The translations under genes and the position numbers were made by a program. This document shows positions 50,766 to 59,486 of a stretch of 64,000 bases of DNA, one piece after another. Below the pieces are notes generated by a model. The model saw only the letters and a program-made list of their open reading frames with translations, was not told the origin of the DNA and did no database searches. How positions within the stretch are numbered: the stretch's first letter is position 1; every line of letters starts with the position of its first letter. Source of the DNA: Streptomyces bambusae (lineage in GTDB: Bacteria; Actinomycetota; Actinomycetes; Streptomycetales; Streptomycetaceae); NCBI RefSeq assembly GCF_020532645.1, contig NZ_JAJAUZ010000030.1:33592-97591 (forward strand), read 5' to 3'.

Positions 50766-51197
50766 ATGTCAACGATCAGACAGTTTCAAGTGACCTTCGA
50801 CTGCGCGGAGCCTGCGCGCCTCGCCGCTTTCTGGTGCGAGGTGCTGGGGTACGTCGTGCCGACGGTCCCGGAGGGCTTCGCCACGTGGGAGGAGTACCAC
50901 CGCACGCTACCGCCCGAGGACGAGATCTACTTCGCGTGCACTGATCCCTCGGGTGCGGGCCCGCGCCTGCTCTTCCAGCGGGTTCCCGAAGGCAAGGTCG
51001 TCAAGAACCGGGTGCATCTCGATGTGTGGACCGGCGCCGGGCTCGTGGGGGAGGAGCGCCTGGCCACGCTCGAGGCCGAATGCGCGCGGCTGATGGCGCT
51101 CGGCGGGAAGCACGTACTGACGCAGCGTGCCGATGGCGTCAACGAGTCGTGCATCACGATGCAGGACATCGAGGGCAACGAGTTCTGCCTCGCCTGA
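50766..51197 (+). CDS. VOC-superfamily protein (glyoxalase-like)
   Basis: 143 residues: FQVTFDCAEPARLAAFWCEV, LGYVVP, KNRVHLDVWTG, RLMALGGKHV and MQDIEGNEFCLA. Two beta-alpha-beta3 halves carry His/Glu-type metal positions (HLDV, EFCL). Members act in detoxification or antibiotic binding; the ligand is unknown. A terminator follows. Confidence 0.85.
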   Translation: MSTIRQFQVTFDCAEPARLAAFWCEVLGYVVPTVPEGFATWEEYHRTLPPEDEIYFACTDPSGAGPRLLFQRVPEGKVVKNRVHLDVWTGAGLVGEERLATLEAECARLMALGGKHVLTQRADGVNESCITMQDIEGNEFCLA

Positions 51198-51249
51198 TTC
51201 CCCTCCGAGGCTGCGAGGCGGGGAACGTCTCCGGCCTTGGGGGTGCATT

Positions 51250-51273
51250 GGGGCAGCCGATCCCGGCTGCCCC
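51250..51273 (+). terminator. Hairpin terminator after the VOC gene
   Basis: GGGGCAGCCG and CGGCTGCCCC are perfect 10-base arms with an ATCC loop, 53 bases after the stop. Confidence 0.65.
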
Positions 51274-51630
51274 CAAGCTCCCTGGGGTCGGTCTCCCGTG
51301 GGCCTCCCAGGTCCCGCATGCGGCGGGAGGCGTCCCGTGAGGGCGAAAACGTGCAGGTGGACAACGCCGTCCATCGCGTCAGGCAGTGCCTCGCCCTTGC
51401 GCCAGCGGTGCGGCATGATCAGCCCGGTGCCCGGGCAGCCGCCGTCCGCGATCGTCGTGGTGTTGCCGACCGCCTGCCGCGGATCCCGATTGTGATGAGG
51501 CCCTCGTCATCCCGGCGAGATCCGGCCCGGGCCGTGCGCCTCGGCTTTGCTTCGCTCCGCCTCCCGCCACGCGTGAGCGGCCACGACGAGACCGCCGTGG
51601 CCGCTTCCGCCGTGCTGAGCGGATGCTTCG
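51274..51630. other. Region without a recognisable gene
   Basis: On the minus strand MPHRWRKGEALPDAMDGVVH, LHVFALTGRL looks protein-like over 30 residues near 51330-51416, then loses sense. It may be a gene fragment; I cannot name it. Nothing else is seen. Confidence 0.35.
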
Positions 51631-52035
51631 TCAGCAGCTCCAGTACCACTTGTGGGACCGGACGGAGTAGGTCCCGGAGAGGTTGCCCCGCTGGCCCGGC
51701 GCGGTGCAGCCCTTCCTGTTCTTGTAGTCCGCATCCGTGTAGTAGGCGACGTGGGCGGGGTAGCCGCCAATGCCCATGTTGTAGATGGACTTCGGGACGC
51801 TGAACGCGTGGCACTGGATGTTCCCGCTCTTCCAGTCGGGATCGTCCACGAGCCATGCACAGCGGGAGCCGGTCCCGTTGTAGTCGCTGTAGAAGCAGAC
51901 GTATCCGCTGTTGCAGTCATACGCCTGGGCCGACGCTTGCGCGGCCGGCATTGCCAATGCGGTCGAACTGAGGGTGATCAGAGTCGCGAGCAGCATGCGG
52001 AGCTTGGTTGCTGTCGACTGTGTCCGCGTCATCAT
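51631..52035 (-). CDS. Secreted peptidase-inhibitor family I36 protein
   Basis: 134 residues. Signal peptide MLLATLITLSSTALAMPAAQ, then ASAQA. The mature part shows YVCFYSDYNGTGSRCAW, a crystallin-like Greek key with Cys, as in family I36 (SMI, a metalloprotease inhibitor of Streptomyces), and SIYNMGIGGYPAHVAYYTDA. The complement before the two tandem ATGs has AAGGAAAGC. Its closest secreted neighbour is 99 bases upstream on the same strand. Confidence 0.8.
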   Translation of the reverse strand: MMTRTQSTATKLRMLLATLITLSSTALAMPAAQASAQAYDCNSGYVCFYSDYNGTGSRCAWLVDDPDWKSGNIQCHAFSVPKSIYNMGIGGYPAHVAYYTDADYKNRKGCTAPGQRGNLSGTYSVRSHKWYWSC

Positions 52036-52134
52036 GCTTTCCTTCCGTTGGCCTTGCTGCGGTGGCTGGGAACCCGGGTCAGATCCGGGGCGCCGACTGG
52101 TCCGGTGCGCGCGTGGTGGAGCCGTGGTCTGGGC

Positions 52135-52554
52135 CTACGGGTAGTTGAGGTGGATGGGGTACCAGTCGCTGGAGTACGCCTTCGGGACGTTGAAGTAGAA
52201 CGTGCCGTAGTAGGTGCCGCTGCAGTTCCAGCCGCCGTACGCCTTGACGTCGATCTCGCCCTTCCACCAGTTGTTGTCGACCCTGGCCGGGTCGCCGGGG
52301 ATGTTGACGCAGACCGGGTGGGGGTAGGTGCCGTTCCAGATCTGGCCGTAGATGCTGATCGAGGCGGTGATGTGCCGGGGGTCGTGGACGAGGAGGTGCT
52401 GGCCGTTGCTCCCGGCGTGTGCCGGAGGTGCTGTGCCGACCAGGCCGGCGAACGCGAGGACCGTGGTCGCTGCGGCGGCTACGGCGCTTCGGACCTGACG
52501 GTTGCGTCTCCGTTCGGGGAACGATGGGGCCTTCGAAGTCCCGGTGACAGGCAT
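52135..52554 (-). CDS. Secreted small protein of unknown function
   Basis: 139 residues. The signal peptide is basic (ERRRNRQVRS) then hydrophobic (AVAAAATTVLAFAGLVG), with cleavage after PPAHA. The mature part is aromatic and beta-rich: ITASISIYGQIWNGTYPHPV, KAYGGWNCSGTYYGTFYF. Two Cys may pair. AAGGAGAAG in the complement supports the ATG at 52554. It is on the same strand as, and just upstream of, the I36 gene, so the two may be co-expressed. Confidence 0.7.
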   Translation of the reverse strand: MPVTGTSKAPSFPERRRNRQVRSAVAAAATTVLAFAGLVGTAPPAHAGSNGQHLLVHDPRHITASISIYGQIWNGTYPHPVCVNIPGDPARVDNNWWKGEIDVKAYGGWNCSGTYYGTFYFNVPKAYSSDWYPIHLNYP

Positions 52555-52834
52555 TTCGCGGCTTCTCCTTACGGGGCCGTGTGCGTGGACAGAACGCCGG
52601 GTGCGTCGGCGACGGCTGCAGGGGCGCACGCCAGCGGGGGGTCAGTCGGCCGTTGGTGCCCCATCGGCGGAGCGGCCCGCTGGAGGACAACTGAAGCAGC
52701 ACGAACCGGACTTCCACGAGGCCGGCAATGCTGTTACCTGCAGCTTTCTGTTGGCCGACAGATGCCCAGACAGGAAGACAGATGGTGTGGCACGATCGCG
52801 GGCGATCTGGCAGTGCGCCGAACAGGGAGCTGAC

Positions 52835-53809
52835 ATGGGCAGGAAGCCGACGCTCACGCCGCAGCAAGAGGAAGCCGCCCAGCGTGTCGCGGGACTGCTG
52901 CAGCAGGCTCAGGCACTCGCCCGGGAGCACGGCGTAGCGTCCACCAAGAAGAGCCAGCCGCATTCCACGCGCCAGATCGTGGCCGCGATCCGGCATGCGC
53001 GCTTGTACCCGGATCCCGCCTCCGACGATCCGGCGGCCCCGACTGTCGACATCAACGCCGCCTCGGCCCACAACTACGTGGCCGAGGCGCTCAGGGGAGA
53101 GGTCCCCCGCGTCGCCGATGCCTCCTGGGTGCTGGCGGTCGCCGCCGCCTGCCACCTGATCGCGGGCCAGGACTTCGAGGACGACCGAAGGACGGAACTC
53201 CTCGCTGCGGTGAAATCGATCACCGAGGCCGCCCCCGCTCCACCCATGACGGTCGACGCCCCGCCCGCGACGACGCCCCGCCCACGGAGGCTCCTGCTGG
53301 CTGTGGCCGCTGCGGTCGTGGTCGCGGCCGCCGCCGTAACCGCCGTCACCCTTGCACCTGACGACGCACCAGCCGAGACGAACGCCGACAGCACCAGGCA
53401 GCCGGACAGCAAAGACGCCGTACGCGACTGCCTGGACGGGACGCACGGCGAGATCATCGAGCAGCCCGCCGCCGTATTCACCGACAGCGACGCGACGATG
53501 ATCCTGCCGACCCTGGACTTCGACATCATGAACGGCTCGGCCCGCTACCTCAGCCACAAGGGCCCCAAGTACTACTGGGGCCGTGCCGGCTCTGACGACC
53601 ACGACCCGCACTCCGGCGGGGTGCGCCTTCAGTGGAAGACCGACGGCGGCCCCTGGCACGAGTGCCGGACCCCGCTGCCCAAAGAGGAGCGCGACTACGT
53701 TCGTACCCCGGCCGTCCCCACCGTCATCGACAACCGTGCCGTCACCATCAAGATCTGTCTCTGGCGCGACAACCCCTACATGCAGAAGTGCACCGCCGAA
53801 CTCAGCTGA
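52835..53809 (+). CDS. Membrane-anchored regulator-like protein with extracytoplasmic domain
   Basis: 324 residues; ATG after CAGGGAGCTGAC. Residues 1-125 are helical and resemble the XRE-like N-terminal segment of Streptomyces helix-turn-helix proteins (STRQIVAAIRHARLYPDPAS ... VADASWVLAVAAACHLIAGQ). RRLLLAVAAAVVVAAAAVTA is one membrane span (about 150-172). The outer domain (AVRDCLDGTHGEI, PKYYWGRAGSDD, WHECRTPLPK, ITIKICLW-like end) has two or three Cys. DNA binding is a guess. Confidence 0.65.
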   Translation: MGRKPTLTPQQEEAAQRVAGLLQQAQALAREHGVASTKKSQPHSTRQIVAAIRHARLYPDPASDDPAAPTVDINAASAHNYVAEALRGEVPRVADASWVLAVAAACHLIAGQDFEDDRRTELLAAVKSITEAAPAPPMTVDAPPATTPRPRRLLLAVAAAVVVAAAAVTAVTLAPDDAPAETNADSTRQPDSKDAVRDCLDGTHGEIIEQPAAVFTDSDATMILPTLDFDIMNGSARYLSHKGPKYYWGRAGSDDHDPHSGGVRLQWKTDGGPWHECRTPLPKEERDYVRTPAVPTVIDNRAVTIKICLWRDNPYMQKCTAELS

Positions 53810-53912
53810 AGGGGAGCCGCGCACGCCGTTCCGAGGGCGTGGGGCCCGGACAGCCGGGGTGACACGCGCGCCCGCGTCAGCGTCCGGACCGTACCGGCCC
53901 CGAAATGCAGAG

Positions 53913-53938
53913 GTGCCCCTGCCAACTGGCAGGGGCAC
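53913..53938 (+). terminator. Hairpin terminator
   Basis: GTGCCCCTGCCA and TGGCAGGGGCAC are perfect 12-base arms, 104 bases after the preceding stop. It may serve the convergent genes on both sides; the rest of 53810-54100 shows no gene. Confidence 0.7.
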
Positions 53939-54100
53939 TGCTTGGGCTCCAGTGCTTCAGGTTCGGTGCGGCGGGTGAGCTTGCACCGCCTTGCGCCGGA
54001 CACCTCCTGGCCGCCCGGATCCTGCGCGCCCTGTTCGTTTTGCCGAACCTCGAAGTCAACCGCTGACGGAGGCGGGACCGCACCATCCGGACGTTCGCTG

Positions 54101-54649
54101 TCACTCGGTGAAGGTGAGTGAACGAAGGTCAGCGTCCAGCATGCGGATCAGCTCACCGACACGTCCGCCGCCACTCGGCGCCGTCGGGAAACGTTTGAGC
54201 ACGTCAACGACGGCCGGTGTCGCACGATGCACCGTCTGCTCAAGATGCTCGACCCCAATGCTCCGATCATCGCCGGCGACGAGTTCGGTCGCTCTGGCCG
54301 CATGAGCGCCAGCTCCGAGAATGTGCTTGACCTGGGTGCTCTTGGCCAGCGGATGCAGGTAGGCGGCGCCTGCCGCAGACATCGCCGCCCGAGCCGCCTC
54401 GCGCGCAGCCGCAGTGTCCGCACTCTTGGCTGCCTTGAGTGCTGCCCACGCTCCGTCGCGCAGAGCCTTCCCCCGCTCGCCACCTCGAGCGAACTCCCAT
54501 GCGGCGCCGATGGCGTGTCGAGGCCGCAAGTCGTCCGGCTGATCGCCTTCGAACACTTCGAGCACCACTTCCGCGCACGCTGCAGCAAACGCCGTGACCA
54601 CACGAAGATCTTGCTTACTCAGAGCGATCTCGCTCGCTTCCCCCGTCAT
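54101..54649 (-). CDS. Putative immunity protein (imm_put family)
   Basis: 182 residues from ATG (MTGEASEIALSKQDLRVVTA), with GAGGATGGAGTC upstream; an in-frame ATG at 54667 lacks a site. Family blocks: CAEVVLEVFEGDQPDDLRPR, AIGAAWEFARGGERGKALRD, AAYLHPLAKSTQVKHILGAG, RFPTAPSGGGRVGELIRMLD. All-helical. This family is annotated as putative immunity or, misleadingly, 'exonuclease SbcC'. No toxin gene is adjacent. Confidence 0.75.
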   Translation of the reverse strand: MTGEASEIALSKQDLRVVTAFAAACAEVVLEVFEGDQPDDLRPRHAIGAAWEFARGGERGKALRDGAWAALKAAKSADTAAAREAARAAMSAAGAAYLHPLAKSTQVKHILGAGAHAARATELVAGDDRSIGVEHLEQTVHRATPAVVDVLKRFPTAPSGGGRVGELIRMLDADLRSLTFTE

Positions 54650-54772
54650 GACTCCATCCTCGACCATTGCGCGGGACAGCCATACGGTTGGGGAGGGCCG
54701 GTCCCATGCCGACTGGCTCCGAGCAGACCGGATCGTACAGCGGCCGCTGATGACGGGCGGCCCGGTCTGCGG

Positions 54773-55282
54773 TCATCGGTCGAGGGCGCGGACTTCGGGC
54801 TCGTGGCCGCAGGCCCGGAGGAAGGTGAGGATCCCCTCGGGGGAGACCGCGGTCGTTGCGTCGTTGCGCAGCGGGTGGAAGAGCAGGAGCTCGTGGGCGG
54901 TCAGCCGGGCGTCGAGGACGACCCGGACGGATCCGGGGGCTGCGTTCATCAGGGCGAACGGGGATACCGCTCCGGGTGTCACGCCGAGGACGTCCGCGAG
55001 CGCCTCGGGGCGGGCGAAGGACAGCCGGCCCACACCGCACGCGGCGGCCAGGAGTTTGAGATCGACGGAGGTGTCCTCGTCCGCCACGAGCAGGAGGTAC
55101 TGCTTGCGCCGGTCGCGCAGGAAGAGGTTCTTCGTACCTGCACCGCCGAGGTGCGTCACCACACTGCCCGCCTCCTCAACGGTGAACACGGGAGGATGCC
55201 GCTCGCTGGCCCAGGCGATGCCCAGCTCGTCCAGCTGCGACGTGAGCGCCGCTTCGGCCTGGTCCGCATCGCGCATGGTCAT
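54773..55282 (-). CDS. YbaK/ProX-type aminoacyl-tRNA deacylase
   Basis: 169 residues. The ATG at 55280-55282 has AAGGAGAATGGCCCG upstream. Core: HPPVFTVEEAGSVVTHLGGA, GTKNLFLRDRRKQYLLLVAD, LSFARPEALADVLGVTPGAV, SPFALMNAAPGSVRVVLDAR. KNLFL with the catalytic Lys and TPGAVSPF identify the prolyl-tRNA editing (PrdX) branch, which clears mischarged Ala-tRNA(Pro). Confidence 0.85.
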   Translation of the reverse strand: MTMRDADQAEAALTSQLDELGIAWASERHPPVFTVEEAGSVVTHLGGAGTKNLFLRDRRKQYLLLVADEDTSVDLKLLAAACGVGRLSFARPEALADVLGVTPGAVSPFALMNAAPGSVRVVLDARLTAHELLLFHPLRNDATTAVSPEGILTFLRACGHEPEVRALDR

Positions 55283-55338
55283 CGGGCCATTCTCCTTGAT
55301 GGACATCGCGGCCCCCGGCGGCTCGCATCTGCCGGGAC

Positions 55339-55476
55339 ATGCGCACCCAAGACGAGGCGGGGGCTGCGGGGGAGTGGCTGGAGACGGTGCTTGCTGCGAG
55401 CGTGGATGCCGCCGCCCGCCTGAAGGAGACGGGGCGAGCGGCGGCGGAAGCTCGGGGGACGGTGGCCGCACGCTGA
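55339..55476 (+). CDS. Possible 45-residue helical peptide
   Basis: ATG frame: MRTQDEAGAAGEWLETVLAA, SVDAAARLKETGRAAAEARG, TVAAR. It is strongly helical with good codon positions but no clear ribosome site (CTGCCGGGAC). It could be the relic of a larger gene. The rest of 55307-55710 shows nothing. Confidence 0.3.
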   Translation: MRTQDEAGAAGEWLETVLAASVDAAARLKETGRAAAEARGTVAAR

Positions 55477-55710
55477 GCAGTGACGAGGTCGCGAAGCTGT
55501 GACCCGTGCGCAAGATCTGGCCGCCGGGTGCCGCCTCTCGTGCGGATGTCCGCGTCCGCAGGGTCGGCGGGGACAGCCAGGGCACCTGGGCTGACGGTGG
55601 AGTGACCGAGCGGTCTCCGCGGAGCGCGGCCGCGGTGGGCGGGGCTCCGTGGAGAACCGGGTCGGTGGGGGATGGGGCGGCCCTCGGCATCAGGGCCGTC
55701 CCCGGCGGGC

Positions 55711-58065
55711 TCAGACGACCGCGCCCGTCCGCCTCTCCTTCCTCACGCGCGCCTCGAACGGGCTGTACCGGTCAGGGCCCTGCTCCTCTGCGCGGTGGCC
55801 GGGTGCTGCTGCCGGTGGTGTGGGCGGGTTGCGGTGCTCCAGGGCGATCGCGACCGGGACCGCGGTGAAGACGGTCGAGGCGGTGCCGACCAGGACGCCC
55901 GCGATCAGCGCCACGGAGAAGTCGGCAAGCGAGTCGCCGCCCAGTACCGCCAGTGCGGTCAGGATGAACAGGGCTCCCATGCCCGTGTTCACCGTCCGCG
56001 GGAGTGTCTGGACCACCGCGTGGTTGGCCGTGTCCGGCAGGTTGCCCCGCGGGTCCCGGCGGCGCGCTTCGCGGACGCGGTCGAAGACGACCACCGTGTC
56101 GTTCACGGAGTAGCCGATCACGGTGAGCAGCGCCGCCAGGAAGACGCTGTCCACCGGCTTGCCCAGCCAGGCGAACAGGCCCACCACGAGGAGGACGTCG
56201 TGGACCATCGCGGAGACTGCCGCTGCCGCCAGGGTCCAGCGGAACCGCACACTGAGGTAGATGAGTTGGGCGGCCACTGCGATGCCCAGGGCCAGGAGCG
56301 CCTTCTGGCGCAGTTCGCTGCCGAGGCTCGGTCCGATCTGCTCGTCACGCTCCACCGTGACGGTTCCGCCGGGCTTCTCCAGGGCTGCTTTGACGCGCTG
56401 TTGTTCGTCGTCGGTGAGCTTCTCCGTGCGTACGGTGATGTCGCCGTCGCCGGATTCCTGCACCACCGCGCGCGGGAAGCCCGCGTCGGCTACGGCGTTG
56501 CGGGCCGTGTCCGCGTCGACGGACCTGCTGGTGCTGTACTCGACGAGGCGGCCTCCCGTGAACTCCACGCCGAAGTCCAGACCGCGGACGAGGATTCCCG
56601 CGACGGCCACGGCCACCAGCACTGCGCTCGCGCCGAGCCAGCGGCGACGGTGGCGGACCAGGTCGGGGTTGCGGCGGGACAGCCGTGCGCGGACCCAGCC
56701 CGTCGAGGCGATGCCCGTCAGACCGGGGCGCTCGCGTACGAAGCCGCGGGCGATGGCGAAGTCCGCGAGCGCCCGGGTGATCACGAGCGCCGTGAGCATC
56801 GATGTGAGGACGCCGATGGACAGGGTGACCCCGAAGCCCTTGACCGGGCCCGTGGCGAGGTAGAACAGGAGTCCCGCGGCGAGCAGCGTCGTCACGTTCG
56901 AGTCGACCACCGCGCTCCACGCCTTCGCGAAGCCGGTCTTCACCGGCTTCGCCAGGTCCTTGGAGCGGACGCCCAGGTACTCCTCCCTGGCCCGCTCGAA
57001 AACCAGGACGTTCGCGTCCACCGCCATGCCGACCGCCAGGACGAACCCGGCGAGCCCCGGCAGCGTGAGCGTCGCTCCGAGCGCCAGCAGGGCGGCGTAC
57101 GAGATGAGCCCGTACAGCGCGAGGGCCAGCGCTGCGAGCGCGCCGAGGAGCCGGTAGACGACGGTGATGAACAGCGCGGTCAGGGCGATGCCGATGACCG
57201 CGGCCTTGGCGCTCGCTTCGATCGCGTCGGCGCCGAGCGTCGGGCCGACCGTGCGCTGCTCCACGACGTCCAGGGGCACCGGCAGCGCGCCGCCCTTCAC
57301 GAGCGCCGCCAGTTCGTGTGCCCCGGCCCGGTCGAAGTCGCCGCTGATCTGTGTGGAGCCGCCGGTGATACCGGTCCCGCACACCACGTCCGCGTTGACG
57401 CCGGGCGCCGAGATGATCTTGTTGTCGAGGGTGATGGCGACGCGGCGCTCCGGAGCGCCCGAAGGCGCGCAGGCCGCGGCCGAGGTGATCTTGGCCCAGG
57501 TGTCGCCCGCGCCCTTGCGGAAGTCGAGGGAGACCATCCAGCCGCCCAGCGACTGCTGGTCCAGGACCGCCTCGGCGTCCTCGACCCCCTCGCCGGTGAA
57601 GGCGGTGGGGCCCAGCTTCAGGTGGCTGCCCGGCCGGCCGGGGTCGGGCAGGGTGCGCGATCCGTCGGCCTCGGGCATCCCGGAGCCCGCGTCGGCCGTC
57701 GCCCCCGTCACCGGGTGGACCGTGAGCTGTGCGGTGCGGCCGATGACCTCGGCGGCCTTGCGCGGGTCCTGCACTCCGGGCAGTTCGACGATGATCCGCT
57801 TCTCGCCGGAGCGGGCGATGCCGGGTTCGGAGACACCGAGGGCGTCGACGCGCTGCCTGAGGACCTCCAGAGCACGGTCGGTGGATGCGGCGTCGGCCTT
57901 GACGGTGGGTGAGTCCCGGGTCTCCAGGACGATCTGGGTGCCGCCGCGCAGATCGAGGCCGAGGCGGGGGGACTGGGTGAGGGCGATGTAGAGGGACAGC
58001 GCGACGGCCGCCAGCGCGACGATCGCCCTCCACAAGGGTGGGCGCGACAAAGGTGCGCGAGACAT
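55711..58065 (-). CDS. secDF: Fused protein-export subunit SecDF
   Basis: 784 residues, 12 spans. SecD part (1-430): SLYIALTQSPRLGLDLRGGT, large first periplasmic loop (RIIVELPGVQDPRKAAEVIG), GFVLAVGMAVDANVLVFER. SecF part (430-784): LDFGVEFTGGRLVEYST, TVIGYSVNDTVVVFDRVRE, QTLPRTVNTGMGALF. The D-x5-D transmembrane residues for proton-driven pulling are present (AVDANVLV; YSVNDT). ATG at 58063-58065. Streptomyces usually have separate secD and secF plus one such fused paralogue; this is the fused type, not in the yajC-secD-secF operon. A hairpin separates it from an upstream secreted-protein gene. Confidence 0.9.
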   Translation of the reverse strand: MSRAPLSRPPLWRAIVALAAVALSLYIALTQSPRLGLDLRGGTQIVLETRDSPTVKADAASTDRALEVLRQRVDALGVSEPGIARSGEKRIIVELPGVQDPRKAAEVIGRTAQLTVHPVTGATADAGSGMPEADGSRTLPDPGRPGSHLKLGPTAFTGEGVEDAEAVLDQQSLGGWMVSLDFRKGAGDTWAKITSAAACAPSGAPERRVAITLDNKIISAPGVNADVVCGTGITGGSTQISGDFDRAGAHELAALVKGGALPVPLDVVEQRTVGPTLGADAIEASAKAAVIGIALTALFITVVYRLLGALAALALALYGLISYAALLALGATLTLPGLAGFVLAVGMAVDANVLVFERAREEYLGVRSKDLAKPVKTGFAKAWSAVVDSNVTTLLAAGLLFYLATGPVKGFGVTLSIGVLTSMLTALVITRALADFAIARGFVRERPGLTGIASTGWVRARLSRRNPDLVRHRRRWLGASAVLVAVAVAGILVRGLDFGVEFTGGRLVEYSTSRSVDADTARNAVADAGFPRAVVQESGDGDITVRTEKLTDDEQQRVKAALEKPGGTVTVERDEQIGPSLGSELRQKALLALGIAVAAQLIYLSVRFRWTLAAAAVSAMVHDVLLVVGLFAWLGKPVDSVFLAALLTVIGYSVNDTVVVFDRVREARRRDPRGNLPDTANHAVVQTLPRTVNTGMGALFILTALAVLGGDSLADFSVALIAGVLVGTASTVFTAVPVAIALEHRNPPTPPAAAPGHRAEEQGPDRYSPFEARVRKERRTGAVV

Positions 58066-58106
58066 GGGTACTCCACGATGAGGGCAGGACGGAGGAACGC
58101 GTGACC

Positions 58107-58132
58107 GACCCCGCGCGGTGCGCGCCGGGGTC
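58107..58132 (-). terminator. Hairpin between a small gene and secDF
   Basis: GACCCCG-CGCG pairs with CGCG-CCGGGGTC around GTG, with one bulged base. It lies between two co-directional genes and could terminate the upstream gene. Confidence 0.45.
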
Positions 58133-58165
58133 ACAGGGGTCAGGCGTCGATGAAGGTCTGCGTGC

Positions 58166-58543
58166 TCATCGGTGGGGCGGGCCGCGCGGGGCGGCGGACT
58201 CGGCCGGTCTGCGCGGAGGCACACGTGCGCTGCCCGGCCCCGCTCCGGGCCCGCCGAGGGCGCCGTGCGGGGCCGCGTCCACTGCCGTACGCGCTGAACC
58301 CGCAGGCTGCGGGCCCGGAATGTGGGCGTCAGGCCGGTGCGTGAGCGCCACCAGCAGCGCCGGGACGTCGTCCGGCCCGGCCCCCTGCCCGGCGTGCCCC
58401 ACCACCGTGTGACGGGCGAGCAGCTCGTCGGCGGGCAGGGGCGAGCCGTGCGCCCCGGCCACCGGAACGAACAGCGCCAGGACGGTGACGACGAGGGCCA
58501 GCACGGACGCGGCCAGGCGCGCGGAGCGACTCTGCTGCGGCAC
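58166..58543 (-). CDS. Small exported or membrane-anchored protein
   Basis: 125 residues from GTG, with GGGGACGGGGGACGC in the complement. VPQQSRSARLAASVLALVVT, VLALFVPVAGAHG is a signal or anchor. The rest (PLPADELLARHTVVGHAGQG, DVPALLVALTHRPDAH) is followed by a Pro/Ala/Arg-rich tail. No family is recognised. Position before secDF on the same strand is the only context. Confidence 0.5.
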   Translation of the reverse strand: MPQQSRSARLAASVLALVVTVLALFVPVAGAHGSPLPADELLARHTVVGHAGQGAGPDDVPALLVALTHRPDAHIPGPQPAGSARTAVDAAPHGALGGPGAGPGSARVPPRRPAESAAPRGPPHR

Positions 58544-58762
58544 GCGTCCCCCGTCCCCTCGGTGCCCGCCGGGTACGCGCGACGCGGCCCCGCCCGGCTC
58601 AACGTACGGGGCGCCCCGGTCCGTTCCCTGTGTCTCTGCCCATTCCCCGGCAGACTCTCTGGCGACCGGGATCGTCGGCACCGTCAGACCAGGGCAGTCA
58701 CCGCCGTGAACGCCCCGGGCAGGCAGTGCCAACGGCGCGTCACCCGTCCCCGCCCCGACAGA

Positions 58763-59350
58763 TCACGCCGGGCCGGTCCGCACGACCGCCACGCGACCCG
58801 TCGTACGGACGGCGACGCTGGACGATCCCGTGATCAAGGCAGCATCGTAGGAGCCGAGCACCACGGATCCGGCGCCGGAGGAGACCACTTCCGCCTCGCC
58901 CTGGAGAGCGACCACCAACAGGGCTCCATCCGGCGTGGCTTCCACAGTGAGGGCACCGCGGACCACCGCCGTCTCGGCCCGGGCGAGGCCCCGGCGGTGC
59001 ATCACGTTGAAGTTGACCACCGGACCGTCCAGGAGCCGACAGCCGGTGGGCACGTCACCGGGGAACTGCTGCGGCGCGTAGCGGGCGTCCACCACACGGC
59101 GCAGGCCCGCCACGTCGAGGTCCATGCCTGCGCCCTCGGCCAGCACGAGCGTACGGTCGACTCCGGGGAAGGCGGAGAACGGCCCGTCGGCGGCCACTTC
59201 GGCCAGGCTGACCCGCCAGGCGAAGTCGCCGGTGCCGGCTCCTTCGGGAGCGGCGGCGACCTCGCGGGTAAGCCCCCCGCCGTTCTTCCATGCGACGGCC
59301 GCCCGGTCGGCCGCCCGCAGGATCTGCATTCCCCGCCCCGTACTCTTCAT
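58763..59350 (-). CDS. HutD/Ves-family cupin-like protein
   Basis: 195 residues from ATG (MKSTGRGMQILRAADRAAVA). WKNGGGLTREVAAAPEG is the HutD/Ves signature, followed by DFAWRVSLAEVAADGPFSAF and FPGVDRTLVL. A bicupin fold, linked to histidine utilisation or cold-induced Ves; function poorly known. No hut gene is near. Confidence 0.85.
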   Translation of the reverse strand: MKSTGRGMQILRAADRAAVAWKNGGGLTREVAAAPEGAGTGDFAWRVSLAEVAADGPFSAFPGVDRTLVLAEGAGMDLDVAGLRRVVDARYAPQQFPGDVPTGCRLLDGPVVNFNVMHRRGLARAETAVVRGALTVEATPDGALLVVALQGEAEVVSSGAGSVVLGSYDAALITGSSSVAVRTTGRVAVVRTGPA

Positions 59351-59486
59351 CGCCCCAGGTTAGCGACCGCCGGTACGCCGTGCCTCGGCACGTCGCTCGG
59401 CCCGGGCGCGGCGGCTGAAGCCGGAACAGCAAGCCGGCGCGGCCGATGTCCCCGCCCCGGCGCCCGCCGGCCCGGACGCCTGGCCG

